A stretch of 64,000 nt of DNA from Mycolicibacterium hippocampi (lineage in GTDB: Bacteria > Actinomycetota > Actinomycetes > Mycobacteriales > Mycobacteriaceae): contig NZ_BLLB01000002.1 of the NCBI RefSeq assembly GCF_010723735.1, forward strand, positions 2,232,001 to 2,296,000, given 5' to 3'. The first letter of the stretch is position 1. Each line of letters starts with the position of its first letter. This document shows positions 33,808 to 43,022 of the stretch, piece by piece. Made by a program: the position numbers and the translations under genes. The notes beneath the pieces were generated by a model. The model was not told where the DNA came from. It did no database searches and worked only from the letters and a program-made list of their open reading frames with translations.

Positions 33808-35193
33808 ATGTCCCGGCCTGCCGCGGCGGTACAGCGCGTCATCAAGGCTTACGACGTGCGTGGGCTCGTGGGCGCGGAGATCGACGAGCAGTTCGTCTCC
33901 GAAGTCGGCGGCGCGTTTGCCAGGCTGGTCCGCGACAGCGCAGGTCAGGTGGCGATCGGCCATGACATGCGGGCCAGTTCGCCGATGTTGGCCGAGGCTT
34001 TCGCCAGCGGGGTGGTAGCCCAGGGACTCGACGTGGTGCACATCGGGCTGGCCTCGACAGATCAGCTCTACTTCGCCTCGGGCCTGCTGGACTGCCCGGG
34101 CGCGATGTTCACCGCCAGCCACAACCCCTCCGCCTACAACGGCATCAAGCTCTGCCGCGCCGGCGCCAAACCCGTCGGCAAGGACACCGGGCTGACCGCC
34201 ATCAGCGACGAGGTCATCGCTGGGGTCCCCGGCCACGACGGCCCGCCCGGCACCGTCAGCCACCGCGACGTGCTCGCCGACTACGGCGCGTTCCTCCGGT
34301 CGCTGGTCGACATCGGCGGGCAGCGCACGCTGAAGGTGGCCGTCGACGCCGGCAATGGAATGGCCGGCCACACCACGCCCGCGGTGCTCGGCCCGATCTC
34401 GTCGGTCGAGCTCTCGCCGCTGTTCTTCGAACTCGACGGCACCTTCCCCAACCACGAGGCCAACCCGCTGGACCCGGCCAACCTCGTCGACCTGCAGGCC
34501 TACGTGCTGGAGACCGGTGCTGATATCGGGCTGGCCTTCGACGGCGACGCCGACCGCTGCTTCGTCGTCGACGAACTCGGCCGGGCGGTGTCACCGTCGG
34601 CGGTGACCGCGCTGGTCGCCGCGCGCGAACTGCAGCGCGAGATCGGTGCGACGATCATCCACAACCTCATCACCTCCCGCGCGGTGCCCGAACTGGTCGC
34701 CGAGCGCGGCGGCACCGCGGTGCGATCCCGCGTCGGGCACTCCTACATCAAGGGGCTGATGGCCGAGACCGGCGCCATCTTCGGCGGGGAACACTCCGCG
34801 CACTACTACTTCCGTGACTTCTGGGGCGCCGACTCCGGGATGCTGGCGGCGCTGCACGTGCTGGCCGCGCTCGGCGAACAGGACCGGCCGCTGTCGGACA
34901 TGATGGCCGACTACCAGCGCTACGAAGCCTCCGGCGAGATCAACTTCACCGTCACCGACGCACCGGCCGTCGTGGACGCTGTGCTGGCGGCCTACGGCAG
35001 CCGGGTGCACGGCATCGACCACCTCGACGGGGTGACCGTGGACCTCGGCGACGGCAGCTGGTTCAACCTGCGCATGTCCAACACCGAGCCGTTGCTGCGG
35101 CTCAACGTCGAAGCCCGCACCCCCGAAGGGGTCCAGGAGATCGTCGACGAGATCGCCGGCCACGTGCCCACGGCGACAAAGGAACCCGCGTGA
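33808..35193 (+). CDS. manB: Phosphomannomutase/phosphoglucomutase (Rv3257c-like)
   Basis: ManB converts mannose-6-phosphate to mannose-1-phosphate, the ManC substrate. The 461 residues show the four-domain alpha-D-phosphohexomutase layout. IKAYDVRGLVG is at the N-terminus and the phosphoserine loop FTASHNPSAYNGIKL has its Ser at about residue 104. The metal loop FDGDADRCF (near 246), GGEHSAHYYFRDF (sugar binding) and the phosphate-binding RMSNTEPLLRLN follow. The ATG has AAGGAG upstream. Its TGA overlaps the GTG of the TobH-like gene (GTGA). Confidence 0.95.
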   Translation: MSRPAAAVQRVIKAYDVRGLVGAEIDEQFVSEVGGAFARLVRDSAGQVAIGHDMRASSPMLAEAFASGVVAQGLDVVHIGLASTDQLYFASGLLDCPGAMFTASHNPSAYNGIKLCRAGAKPVGKDTGLTAISDEVIAGVPGHDGPPGTVSHRDVLADYGAFLRSLVDIGGQRTLKVAVDAGNGMAGHTTPAVLGPISSVELSPLFFELDGTFPNHEANPLDPANLVDLQAYVLETGADIGLAFDGDADRCFVVDELGRAVSPSAVTALVAARELQREIGATIIHNLITSRAVPELVAERGGTAVRSRVGHSYIKGLMAETGAIFGGEHSAHYYFRDFWGADSGMLAALHVLAALGEQDRPLSDMMADYQRYEASGEINFTVTDAPAVVDAVLAAYGSRVHGIDHLDGVTVDLGDGSWFNLRMSNTEPLLRLNVEARTPEGVQEIVDEIAGHVPTATKEPA

Positions 35194-36305
35194 ACGCCAG
35201 CGGCATATCGGTGCCCCCGGTGGACCTCGACGACGCCGACGGGCTGTTCGAGGCCGATCGCATGGGTTTGCTGCGAGCAGCGTCGATGGCCGGTGCGCAG
35301 GTGCGTGCCATCGCTGCGGCGCTCGACGAGGGCGACCTGGACGCGATCCGGTCCGACGGGCCGCCCCGCACCGTGGTGTGGGTGGCCGGCCGCGGCAACG
35401 CCCAGACCGCAGGAGAGATGCTCGCCGCCTCACTGGCCGGCACCGTCGGCGCCCCCATCGTCGTCACCCCCGAGCCGCCGCCCTGGCTCGGAGCACTCGA
35501 CGTGCTGATCGTCGCCGGTGACGACCCCGGTCACCCGTCGCTGGTGGCCGCCGCGGCCACCGGAGTCCGCCGCGGCGCCCGCGTCGTCGTGGTGGCCCCC
35601 TTCGAAGGACCGCTGCGCGACGCCACCGCAGGCCGCGTCGTGGCGCTGCCGCCGCGGCTGCAGGTTCCCGACGACTTCACCCTGGTCCGCTACTTGGCCG
35701 CCGGGCTGGCCGTGCTGCAGACGGCGACCACGGCCAGCCGCGTCGACCTGGCGGCGATGGCCGACGAACTGGACGCCGAGGCGTTCCGCAACAGTGCCGG
35801 GCACCAGACCTTCACCAACCCGGCCAAGAGCCTGGCCGACCGGATGTCGGGCCGCGACGTCGTGTTCGCCGGCGACTCCGCGGCCACCGAGGTACTGGCC
35901 CGCCACGCCGGCACCGTGATGCTGCGACTGGCCCACAAGACGGCGTCCGCGGTGGGACTGGCCGACGTGCTGGTGGCCATCGGGACCGGCTGGGGCCGCG
36001 ACTCGGGAGCCGAGGCCTCGATCTTCCACGACGAGGAACTCGACGGGCCGTTGCCGCAGCGGACCCGCACCTTCGTGCTGACCACCGACGCCGACCGGCC
36101 TGCCGTCGCCGCGCGGTTGACAGGCTTCGACGACGTGCACGTGGTCGCTTCCAACGACGTCCCGGATGTAGTTGTGACAGGGGAGGATCAGGACGTGCCG
36201 GTATCGGCACCCGCGCCCGGAATCGGGTGTCCTGAAAAACAATTGGCGCTGCTGGCGGTCCGCATCGAGATGGCGGCGGTCTACCAGCGCCTGGTTCGAG
36301 GTTGA
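35190..36305 (+). CDS. TobH/SIS-type protein (Rv3256c-like)
   Basis: The 371-residue protein sits between manB and manA and overlaps manB by four bases. FEADRMGLLRAASMAGAQV starts a helical region. VVWVAGRGNAQTAGEMLA and DVLIVAGDDPGHPSLVAAA fit a SIS-like phosphosugar-binding fold, and a second half repeats it (DVVFAGDSAATEVLARHAG). The C-terminus IGCPEKQLALLAVRIEMAA resembles bifunctional phosphoglucose/phosphomannose isomerase ends. Conserved catalytic residues were not identified, so activity is uncertain. Its place indicates a role in mannose supply. Confidence 0.78.
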   Translation: MNASGISVPPVDLDDADGLFEADRMGLLRAASMAGAQVRAIAAALDEGDLDAIRSDGPPRTVVWVAGRGNAQTAGEMLAASLAGTVGAPIVVTPEPPPWLGALDVLIVAGDDPGHPSLVAAAATGVRRGARVVVVAPFEGPLRDATAGRVVALPPRLQVPDDFTLVRYLAAGLAVLQTATTASRVDLAAMADELDAEAFRNSAGHQTFTNPAKSLADRMSGRDVVFAGDSAATEVLARHAGTVMLRLAHKTASAVGLADVLVAIGTGWGRDSGAEASIFHDEELDGPLPQRTRTFVLTTDADRPAVAARLTGFDDVHVVASNDVPDVVVTGEDQDVPVSAPAPGIGCPEKQLALLAVRIEMAAVYQRLVRG

Positions 36306-36310
36306 GGTAA

Positions 36311-37537
36311 GTGCATCTGCTCAGGGGTGCGGTGCGGACCTACGCATGGGGTTCGCGGACCGCGATTGCCGATTTCACCGGGGCGCCCAGTCCGACGGCG
36401 CATCCCGAGGCCGAACTGTGGTTCGGCGCGCACCCGGGGGACCCGGCGCATCTGTGCACCGATGACGGTGAGCAGTCGCTGCTCGAGGCGTTGCGCGCCG
36501 ATCCGGAAGGCGAACTCGGAGCTGCGGTGCGCGGAAGATTCGGCGACACACTGCCGTTTCTGGTGAAGGTGCTCGCCGCCGACGAACCGTTGTCGCTGCA
36601 GGCGCACCCGAGTACTGAACAGGCCGTCGAGGGTTTCACCCGCGAAGACCGCATGGGCATCCCGGTGTCGGCGCCGGACCGCAACTACCGCGACCGCAGC
36701 CACAAGCCCGAACTCCTGGTGGCGCTCGGACCGTTCGAGGCGCTGGCCGGGTTTCGGCCCGCGGCACGCTCGGTCGAGCTGATGTGCGCTCTCGCTCCCG
36801 ACGTCCTCGAGCCGTTCGTGCACCTGCTCGCCGGGGAGTCCGACGCCGACGGGCTGCGGGCGTTGTTCACGACGTGGATCACCTGTCCGCAGCCCGACCT
36901 GGACAGGCTGGTGCCGGCCGTGCTCGACGGCGCGATCAGCTACCTGCGTTCCGGGCAACAGGAATTCACCTCCGAAGCCAGGACCGTGCTCGAGCTCGGG
37001 GAGCGCTACCCCGGCGATGCCGGCGTGCTCGCCTCGCTGCTGCTCAACAGGATCACGCTGGCCCCTGGGGAGGGGATCTACCTGCCCGCCGGAAACCTGC
37101 ACGCCTATCTTCAGGGCATCGGTGTCGAGGTGATGGCCAACTCCGACAACGTGTTACGCGGAGGCCTGACACCCAAGCACGTCGACGTCCCCGAACTGCT
37201 GCGGGTTCTCGACTTCAGCCCGGCCAACGACGTCGTCGTGCACCCCGAAACCGTCCGCGACGGAGCGGAACTCGTCTACCAGACCCCGGCACCGGAGTTC
37301 GCGGTGTCGGTGCTCACCGTCGACGGGGAGCACCTCGGGCACGAGATCGACGCGCCCACCCGCCACGACGGCCCGCAGATCCTGCTGTGCACCGAGGGCT
37401 CGGCGACGGTGTACGCCAAGCAGAGTGCGGTGGTGCTCGAGCGTGGTGCCGCGGCATGGATCGCGGCCGACGACGGTCCGATCAGATTGGACGCCCAGCA
37501 GCCGACGCGGCTGTTTCGGGTGACCGTCGGGATCTAG
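36311..37537 (+). CDS. manA: Mannose-6-phosphate isomerase, class I
   Basis: ManA interconverts fructose-6-phosphate and mannose-6-phosphate, feeding ManB. The 408 residues show GAVRTYAWGSRTAIADF at the start, AELWFGAHPGDPA and the zinc-binding SLQAHPSTEQAVEGF (Q-x-H-P) with RNYRDRSHKPEL. Near the C-terminal third, the signature GEGIYLPAGNLHAYLQGIG-VEVMANSDNVLRGGLTPKH follows in sequence. The GTG at 36311 has GAGGTAA just before it. The last 56 bases overlap, tail to tail, with the minus-strand FAD oxidoreductase. Confidence 0.95.
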   Translation: MHLLRGAVRTYAWGSRTAIADFTGAPSPTAHPEAELWFGAHPGDPAHLCTDDGEQSLLEALRADPEGELGAAVRGRFGDTLPFLVKVLAADEPLSLQAHPSTEQAVEGFTREDRMGIPVSAPDRNYRDRSHKPELLVALGPFEALAGFRPAARSVELMCALAPDVLEPFVHLLAGESDADGLRALFTTWITCPQPDLDRLVPAVLDGAISYLRSGQQEFTSEARTVLELGERYPGDAGVLASLLLNRITLAPGEGIYLPAGNLHAYLQGIGVEVMANSDNVLRGGLTPKHVDVPELLRVLDFSPANDVVVHPETVRDGAELVYQTPAPEFAVSVLTVDGEHLGHEIDAPTRHDGPQILLCTEGSATVYAKQSAVVLERGAAAWIAADDGPIRLDAQQPTRLFRVTVGI

Positions 37538-38873
37538 CCCGCTTCTCGGCCATCCACAACCGCATGTTGTGCCGGACCGTGCGGCCGACGAGCTTGGCCG
37601 ACGGCACCATCCACAGGCTGTCCAGCAGGCTGAATCTGCGTAGAAACCATTCCGCCAGAACAGGATCGGTTTCCGCAGCGCCCAGGAACTGGTCGAACAA
37701 CGAGCCGACGGGCCGGTACCAGCGCGGCATCGGGCCGGTGGCGCCGTGCAGCGTGAGGTCACCGACGGCGTTCATCGTCCACACCGGGTAGGTGGTCTTC
37801 GCCGTCGCCTTGCTCAGCGTCTTCGCCAGATCCGCGGCGGGTTCCTGCAGCGCGCGTCGGAGGTGGCCGGCCTGGATCGACGTCATCGTCATGCCCTGGC
37901 CGTAGGTCGGGTTGAAGCTCACCACCGCGTCGCCGAACGGGATGATGCCCTTGGGGAAACGCTCCATCTCGTCGTAGCGCCGCCACCTGCTCGTCGGGTA
38001 CTTGTGCACGGCGATGGGGCCCAACGGTTTTCCCTGGCGCAGTGCACTGCTCACGTGCTCGGGCAGGATCGCGTCGGCCAGCGCGCACATCTGCTCGAAA
38101 TCGGCTGGGGGCGGCACCTTTCCGGTGCCGAACGTCGTCACCCCCCAGTTGCCGTCCTCGTAGAACAGCATCCCCAGTCCGACCGGCTGCTGCCGTGACG
38201 CACCGGCAACGATCACCTTCTCCTTGAGCAGGCCCTCGGGGATGTGCACCTGATGGGTGGTGTAACCGATGCCGACGTCGACGGTGTCTTCACGGGGCCG
38301 GTCGAATCCCCACTGCGCCAACCACGCCGGCAGCCGGGTGCCACGTCCTGCGGCGTCCACGACCAGGTCGGCCTCGACCGTCGTACCCTCGTCGGTCCGC
38401 ACCCCGGTGACCCGGCGTCCGTCGAACACCGGCTCGTCGACGGCCTGCGCCACCAGCGTCACGTTGTCGATCGCCAGCGTCCTGCGCCGGATCTGCCATT
38501 CCAGGTGCGGGCGGCTGGGTACGTAGGCGGTGAACGCGTCCTGGAGCCGGTGGTGGGTGCCCAACACATGCCCGGCGGCGCCGAAATGGATGCAGTCGGG
38601 ACGGTTCTCCAGGATCGGCACGCCCGCGGCCACCATGTCGTCGAGCAGGCCCGGGAACAGCCCCTCGAACTCCTGCGCGCCGCGCGCCATCAACAGGTGC
38701 ACGTGCCTGCCCTGCGGGACCGCGGCACGGTTGGCGGGCTCGTCGGGAAGCTCGTCGCGCTCGTACACCGTGACCCGGTCGTAGAAGTCCGACAGCACTC
38801 GCGCGGCGCACAGCCCACCGAGGCTGCCGCCGATGACGATTGCATGTTTTTCGGTCTGTGTCGTTTGGGCCAT
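37482..38873 (-). CDS. FAD-dependent oxidoreductase (Rv3254-like)
   Basis: The 463-residue protein starts at the ATG at 38871-38873. The N-terminal dinucleotide motif is AIVIGGSLGGLCAARVLSDF. The second FAD motif is LVVDAAGRGTRLPAWLAQWG, and GIIPFGDAVVSFNPTYGQGMT contains the GD-x(n)-P sequence of group A flavin monooxygenases. It may act on lipids or aromatic compounds; substrate unknown. Upstream codons to 39155 lie in the intergenic region and in antisense to the permease and are ignored. Its C-terminus is encoded opposite the end of manA. Confidence 0.82.
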   Translation of the reverse strand: MAQTTQTEKHAIVIGGSLGGLCAARVLSDFYDRVTVYERDELPDEPANRAAVPQGRHVHLLMARGAQEFEGLFPGLLDDMVAAGVPILENRPDCIHFGAAGHVLGTHHRLQDAFTAYVPSRPHLEWQIRRRTLAIDNVTLVAQAVDEPVFDGRRVTGVRTDEGTTVEADLVVDAAGRGTRLPAWLAQWGFDRPREDTVDVGIGYTTHQVHIPEGLLKEKVIVAGASRQQPVGLGMLFYEDGNWGVTTFGTGKVPPPADFEQMCALADAILPEHVSSALRQGKPLGPIAVHKYPTSRWRRYDEMERFPKGIIPFGDAVVSFNPTYGQGMTMTSIQAGHLRRALQEPAADLAKTLSKATAKTTYPVWTMNAVGDLTLHGATGPMPRWYRPVGSLFDQFLGAAETDPVLAEWFLRRFSLLDSLWMVPSAKLVGRTVRHNMRLWMAEKRARSRRSPETAASAAGRPI

Positions 38874-38931
38874 CGAGCTTTTACGGTAACCGGTACATTC
38901 CGCTGCAAACATGACAAAAAGGGGACGGCTG

Positions 38932-40407
38932 ATGGCGCAGGATCCGATCACCCGGACCACCGGCCGGTGGCGGACGAAGTCGGTGGAGCAGTCGATCTCC
39001 GATACCGACGAGCCGTCTACCAGGCTGCGGAAAGATCTGACCTGGTGGGACCTCACCGTCTTCGGGGTCTCGGTGGTCATCGGTGCGGGCATCTTCACGA
39101 TCACCGCATCGACAGCAGGCAACATCACCGGCCCGGCGATCTCCATCTCCTTCATCTTCGCCGCGATCGCCTGCGGGCTGGCCGCCCTGTGTTACGCGGA
39201 GTTCGCCTCCACCGTGCCGGTCGCGGGCAGCGCGTACACGTTCTCCTACGCGACTTTCGGGGAGTTCGTCGCGTGGATCATCGGCTGGGACCTGATCCTG
39301 GAGTTCGCGGTGGCCGCGGCCGTCGTCGCCAAGGGCTGGTCGAGCTACCTGGGCACGGTCTTCGGGTTCGGCGGCGGCGTCGCCGACGTCGGAGGGCTGG
39401 AACTCGACTGGGGCGCGCTGGTGATCATCACGTTCGTCACGGTGATCCTGGCGTACGGCACCAAGCTGTCGGCCGGGGTGAGCCTGGCCGTCACCACGCT
39501 CAAGGTCGCGGTGGTGCTGCTGGTGGTGTCGGTGGGCGCGTTCTACATCAAGGCCGAGAACTACTCGCCGTTCATCCCGCCCGCCGAGCCCGGGGGTGCC
39601 GAAGGCGGCACGGCCGCCGAGCAGTCGCTGTTCTCGCTGATCACCGGCGCCGAAGGCAGCAGCTACGGCTGGTACGGGCTGCTGGCCGGCGCGTCGATCG
39701 TGTTCTTTGCGTTCATCGGTTTCGACATCGTCGCGACCACCGCCGAAGAGACCAAGAACCCGCAGCGCGACGTGCCCCGCGGCATCCTGGCCTCGCTGGG
39801 GATCGTGACCGTCCTCTACGTCGCCGTGGCCGTGGTGCTGTCCGGCATGGTCAATTACACCGAGCTGCGCGACGCCGAATCGCCCAACCTCGCGACCGCG
39901 TTCGCGCTCAACGGGGTGGACTGGGCGGCCAAGGTGATCTCCATCGGCGCGCTGGCCGGGCTGACCACCGTCGTCATCGTGCTGGTGCTCGGACAGACGC
40001 GGGTGCTGTTCGCGATGTCGCGGGACGGGTTGCTGCCGCGCCAGCTGGCCAAGACCGGCAACCGCGGCACGCCGGTGCGGATCACGCTGCTGGTCGGTGT
40101 GGTGGTGGCGGTGACTGCCACGGTCTTCCCGATCGACAACCTCGAGGAAATGGTGAACATCGGCACGCTGTTCGCGTTCGTGCTGGTGTCGGCGGGTGTG
40201 CTCGTGCTGCGGCGCACCCGGCCCGACCTCAAGCGTGGCTTCCGCACGCCGTGGGTCCCACTGCTGCCGATCCTGGCGATCATCGCCTGCGTGTGGTTGA
40301 TGCTGAACCTGACCGGGCTGACGTGGATTCGCTTCAGCATCTGGATGGCGATCGGTGTGGTCGTCTACTTCCTGTATGGCCGCAGGCACTCGCGCCTGGC
40401 GCAGTAA
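38932..40407 (+). CDS. APC-superfamily amino-acid permease (Rv3253c-like)
   Basis: The 491-residue transporter has about 12-14 membrane helices. The first is WWDLTVFGVSVVIGAGIFTI, whose GAGIF motif is the substrate-binding break of the APC fold. FFAFIGFDIVATTAEETKNP and PRGILASLGIVTVLYVAVAV are typical of cationic amino-acid transporters. The ATG at 38932 is chosen over 38911 because AAAAGGGGA is placed six bases before it. Family B repeat copy 1 begins nine bases after the stop. Substrate is inferred from similarity only. Confidence 0.88.
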   Translation: MAQDPITRTTGRWRTKSVEQSISDTDEPSTRLRKDLTWWDLTVFGVSVVIGAGIFTITASTAGNITGPAISISFIFAAIACGLAALCYAEFASTVPVAGSAYTFSYATFGEFVAWIIGWDLILEFAVAAAVVAKGWSSYLGTVFGFGGGVADVGGLELDWGALVIITFVTVILAYGTKLSAGVSLAVTTLKVAVVLLVVSVGAFYIKAENYSPFIPPAEPGGAEGGTAAEQSLFSLITGAEGSSYGWYGLLAGASIVFFAFIGFDIVATTAEETKNPQRDVPRGILASLGIVTVLYVAVAVVLSGMVNYTELRDAESPNLATAFALNGVDWAAKVISIGALAGLTTVVIVLVLGQTRVLFAMSRDGLLPRQLAKTGNRGTPVRITLLVGVVVAVTATVFPIDNLEEMVNIGTLFAFVLVSAGVLVLRRTRPDLKRGFRTPWVPLLPILAIIACVWLMLNLTGLTWIRFSIWMAIGVVVYFLYGRRHSRLAQ

Positions 40408-40416
40408 CTCCCGACG

Positions 40417-40482
40417 CCCCGCGAGCGCGCGCGTTTGCACGTCGACACGCCGCGCTGACTGGCATTCTGCGCGCGCTCGTCA
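40417..40482. repeat. GC-rich palindromic repeat family B, copy 1
   Basis: It starts CCCCGCGAGCGCGCGCG and has a complementary end TGCGCGCGCTCG. A related inverted copy is at 42275-42340. The two bracket the alkB-rubA-rubB operon. It begins nine bases after the permease stop. Confidence 0.75.
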
Positions 40483-40577
40483 CCGACGAGCGCGACGTTC
40501 TTCACGCAACACGCCGCCCGGTGGCGTACAAACACGCGGCCTCGCGGGACCAGGGTGTTTTACAAAACAGCTAGTTC

Positions 40578-40610
40578 TGTCTAGACACGCGACAAAAGTG
40601 TCGATATAGT
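40578..40610 (+). promoter_or_regulatory. Probable alkB promoter with overlapping operator
   Basis: TAGACA (40582-40587) and TATAGT (40605-40610) are spaced by 17 bases, a good sigma-70-like pair. The -35 box is part of the perfect ten-base palindrome TGTCTAGACA (40578-40587). GACAC (40584-40588) and GTGTC (40598-40602) form an inverted repeat between the two boxes. Binding of the TetR-type AlkX there would block transcription. AAGGAGG lies further down before the GTG at 40654. Confidence 0.7.
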
Positions 40611-40653
40611 CAACCCCAGTTCGTGATCGCACTCACAGCAAGGAGGCATTGGG

Positions 40654-41910
40654 GTGACCACCGAAATCTCAGGAATGACCGACAGCGGCGTGACGCAGTG
40701 GCGGGACAAGAAGCGCTACCTCTGGTTGATGGGCCTGATCGTGCCCACGGCGCTGTTCGTCGTGATGCCCCTGGTGTGGGCGTTCAACCAGGCGGGTTGG
40801 CACGCCGCCGCACAGGTCCCGTTCTGGATCGGGCCGATCCTGCTCTACCTGGTGCTGCCCGCGCTGGACCTGCGGTACGGCCCGGACGGTCAGAACGCGC
40901 CGGACGCCGTGATGGAGCAGTTGGAGAACGACAAGTACTACCGCTACTGCACCTACATCTTCATCCCGTTCCAGTACGCCAGCGTCGTCTTCGGCGCGTA
41001 CCTGTTCACGGCGTCCAACCTGAGCTGGCTCGGGTTCGACGGTGGCTTGGGCTGGCCGGCGAAGATCGGTCTGGCGCTGTCGGTGGGCGTGCTCGGCGGG
41101 GTGGGGATCAACACCGCGCACGAGATGGGTCACAAGAAGGACGAGCTGGAACGTTGGCTGGCCAAGATCACGCTGGCGCAGACCGGATACGGCCACTTCT
41201 ACATCGAGCACAACCGCGGCCACCACGTCCGGGTCGCCACACCGGAGGATCCCGCTTCGGCACGATTCGGCGAGACGTTCTGGGAGTTCCTGCCGCGCAG
41301 CGTGTGGGGCAGCCTGAAGTCCTCATGGGAGTTGGAGACCAAGCGTCTGGAACGGGCCGGCAAGAGCAAGTGGCACTGGTCCAACGACGTGCTCAATGCG
41401 TGGGCGATGTCCATCGTGTTCTATGCCGTACTGATCGCGGTCTTCGGCCTCGCTCTCGTTCCGTTCATCGTGATCTCCGCCGTGTTCGGATTCGCACTGC
41501 TGGAAGCGGTGAACTACCTCGAGCACTACGGCCTGCTGCGGCAGAAGACCGAAAGCGGCCGCTACGTGCGGTGCGCGCCCGAACACAGCTGGAACTCCGA
41601 CCATCTGGTGACCAACCTGTTCCTGTACCACCTGCAGCGGCACAGTGACCACCACGCCAACCCGACGCGCCGCTACCAGACGCTGCGCAGCATGCAGGGA
41701 GCACCGAACCTGCCCAGCGGGTATGCCTCGCTGATCGGGCTCACCTACTTCCCGCCGCTGTGGCGCAAGGTGATGGACCACCGGGTCATGGAGCACTACG
41801 ACGGCGATATCTCCAAGGTCAACGTCCACCCGCGAGTGCGGGACAAGGTGATGGCCAAGTACGGGGCCGACGAGCGCTTGCGCGAGGAGCAGACGGGCCG
41901 AGACGCATGA
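40654..41910 (+). CDS. alkB: Alkane 1-monooxygenase
   Basis: AlkB is a membrane di-iron enzyme that hydroxylates terminal carbons of alkanes using electrons from rubredoxin. The 418-residue protein has about six membrane helices and all histidine boxes: HEMGHKKD (near 156), EHNRGHHVR (near 186) and LQRHSDHHANP (near 327), with the NYLEHYGLLRQ motif. The GTG has AAGGAGG eight bases upstream. Its TGA overlaps the ATG of rubA (ATGA). The order alkB-rubA-rubB-tetR matches M. tuberculosis Rv3252c-Rv3249c. Confidence 0.97.
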   Translation: MTTEISGMTDSGVTQWRDKKRYLWLMGLIVPTALFVVMPLVWAFNQAGWHAAAQVPFWIGPILLYLVLPALDLRYGPDGQNAPDAVMEQLENDKYYRYCTYIFIPFQYASVVFGAYLFTASNLSWLGFDGGLGWPAKIGLALSVGVLGGVGINTAHEMGHKKDELERWLAKITLAQTGYGHFYIEHNRGHHVRVATPEDPASARFGETFWEFLPRSVWGSLKSSWELETKRLERAGKSKWHWSNDVLNAWAMSIVFYAVLIAVFGLALVPFIVISAVFGFALLEAVNYLEHYGLLRQKTESGRYVRCAPEHSWNSDHLVTNLFLYHLQRHSDHHANPTRRYQTLRSMQGAPNLPSGYASLIGLTYFPPLWRKVMDHRVMEHYDGDISKVNVHPRVRDKVMAKYGADERLREEQTGRDA

Positions 41911-42080
41911 GCGCCTACCGCTGCCCCGGCTGTGACTACGTCTACGACGAGGCCAAAGGTGCGCCGCGGGAGGGCTTTCCGGCTGGCACGCCATGGGAGG
42001 ACGTCCCCGACGACTGGTGCTGCCCCGACTGCGCGGTGCGCGAGAAGGTCGATTTCGAAGAGATTGGAGCAACCAAATGA
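41907..42080 (+). CDS. rubA: Rubredoxin A
   Basis: The 57-residue rubredoxin carries two CxxC iron motifs, [15 protein letters not shown] and [16 protein letters not shown], with the usual [15 protein letters not shown] between them. It starts at the ATG overlapping the alkB stop. AlkG1/AlkG2-type rubredoxins come in pairs; this first one differs from the second in having Ala-Val-Arg after the second Cys pair, as in electron-transfer-poor AlkG1 types (inference from memory). Confidence 0.95.
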   Translation: MSAYRCPGCDYVYDEAKGAPREGFPAGTPWEDVPDDWCCPDCAVREKVDFEEIGATK

Positions 42081-42259
42081 GCGACTACAAGCTGTTCGTC
42101 TGTGTGCAGTGCGGCTTCGAGTACGACGAGGCCAAGGGCTGGCCCGAGGACGGCATCGAGCCGGGCACCCGCTGGGACGACATCCCCGACGACTGGAGCT
42201 GCCCGGACTGCGGCGCGGCCAAGTCGGACTTCGAGATGGTCGAGGTCGCGCGGCCGTGA
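42077..42259 (+). CDS. rubB: Rubredoxin B
   Basis: The 60-residue rubredoxin has [20 protein letters not shown] and [17 protein letters not shown]. Two CxxCG motifs hold one iron. It passes electrons from rubredoxin reductase to AlkB. The ATG overlaps the rubA stop (ATGA), so alkB, rubA and rubB form one coupled message. A family B repeat follows after 15 bases. Confidence 0.96.
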   Translation: MSDYKLFVCVQCGFEYDEAKGWPEDGIEPGTRWDDIPDDWSCPDCGAAKSDFEMVEVARP

Positions 42260-42274
42260 GCGCACACTCGATGT

Positions 42275-42340
42275 CCGCCAGCGCGCGCGCAGGTACGCGA
42301 CATGCCGAGCGAAGGTGTGCAGACACGCGCGCTCGCGGGG
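42275..42340. repeat. GC-rich palindromic repeat family B, copy 2
   Basis: Its reverse complement starts CCCCGCGAGCGCGCGTGTCT and is similar to the start of copy 1 at 40417. It is inverted relative to copy 1, follows rubB by 15 bases and ends 13 bases before the TetR gene. Confidence 0.72.
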
Positions 42341-42353
42341 AAGACGGGACGAC

Positions 42354-43022
42354 ATGACAGCCTGGGCGAGCACGACCGTCGGAAGCGATAGTGTCGCGCG
42401 TGTGAGCCGCTCCCACGAGAAGCGCATCAGCTACGCCGAGGCGTCCAGGGTGCTGTTGCGCGACTCGATCCTCGACGGCATGCGGGAGATGCTGCTGGCC
42501 CGCGACTGGTCGGCGATCACGCTGTCCGACGTCGCCAGGGCGGCCGGCATCAGCCGCCAGACGATCTACAACGAGTTCGGCTCGCGGCAGGGCCTCGCGC
42601 AGGGGTACGCCCTGCGCCTGGCCGACCGGCTCGTCGATCAGATCCACGACGCCATCAACCACAACGCCGGCGACATCTACGCCGCCTTCCTGCAGGGGTT
42701 CCGCGACTTCTTCACCGAATCGGCCGCCGACCCGCTGGTGATCTCGCTGCTGACCGGCACCTCCAAGCCAGACCTGCTGCAGATCATCACCACCGACAGC
42801 GCGCCGATCATCAGCCGGTGCTCCACGCGGCTGACCGAATCGTTGATGTCGAGCTGGGTGCGGGCCAGCGAGGAGGACGCCGGTGTCCTGGCCCGGGCCA
42901 TCGTCCGGCTCGCCATGAGCTACGTGTCGATGCCCCCGGAAGCCGACCACGATGTGGCCAGGGACCTGGCCAGATTGATGACGCCCTTCGCCGAACGCTA
43001 CGGTGTCATAGATACTTCTTAG
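42354..43022 (+). CDS. alkX: TetR-family repressor of the alkane operon
   Basis: The 222-residue protein has an N-terminal TetR helix-turn-helix (about residues 35-80): ILDGMREMLLARDWSAITLS, then DVARAAGISRQTIYNEFGSR. An all-helical ligand domain follows. In mycobacteria the gene after rubB represses alkB-rubA-rubB and is probably relieved by alkane or acyl ligands. The ATG at 42354 has weak GGGAC upstream. A GTG at 42402 (206 residues) is the alternative. The inverted repeats at the alkB promoter are its probable targets. Confidence 0.88.
   Translation: MTAWASTTVGSDSVARVSRSHEKRISYAEASRVLLRDSILDGMREMLLARDWSAITLSDVARAAGISRQTIYNEFGSRQGLAQGYALRLADRLVDQIHDAINHNAGDIYAAFLQGFRDFFTESAADPLVISLLTGTSKPDLLQIITTDSAPIISRCSTRLTESLMSSWVRASEEDAGVLARAIVRLAMSYVSMPPEADHDVARDLARLMTPFAERYGVIDTS

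Noticed and set aside
38244..40574. 776-codon open frame across the FAD enzyme and permease
   Set aside because: It is in another frame of the real permease and antisense to the oxidoreductase, with Arg/Gly/His-rich translation and no motif.
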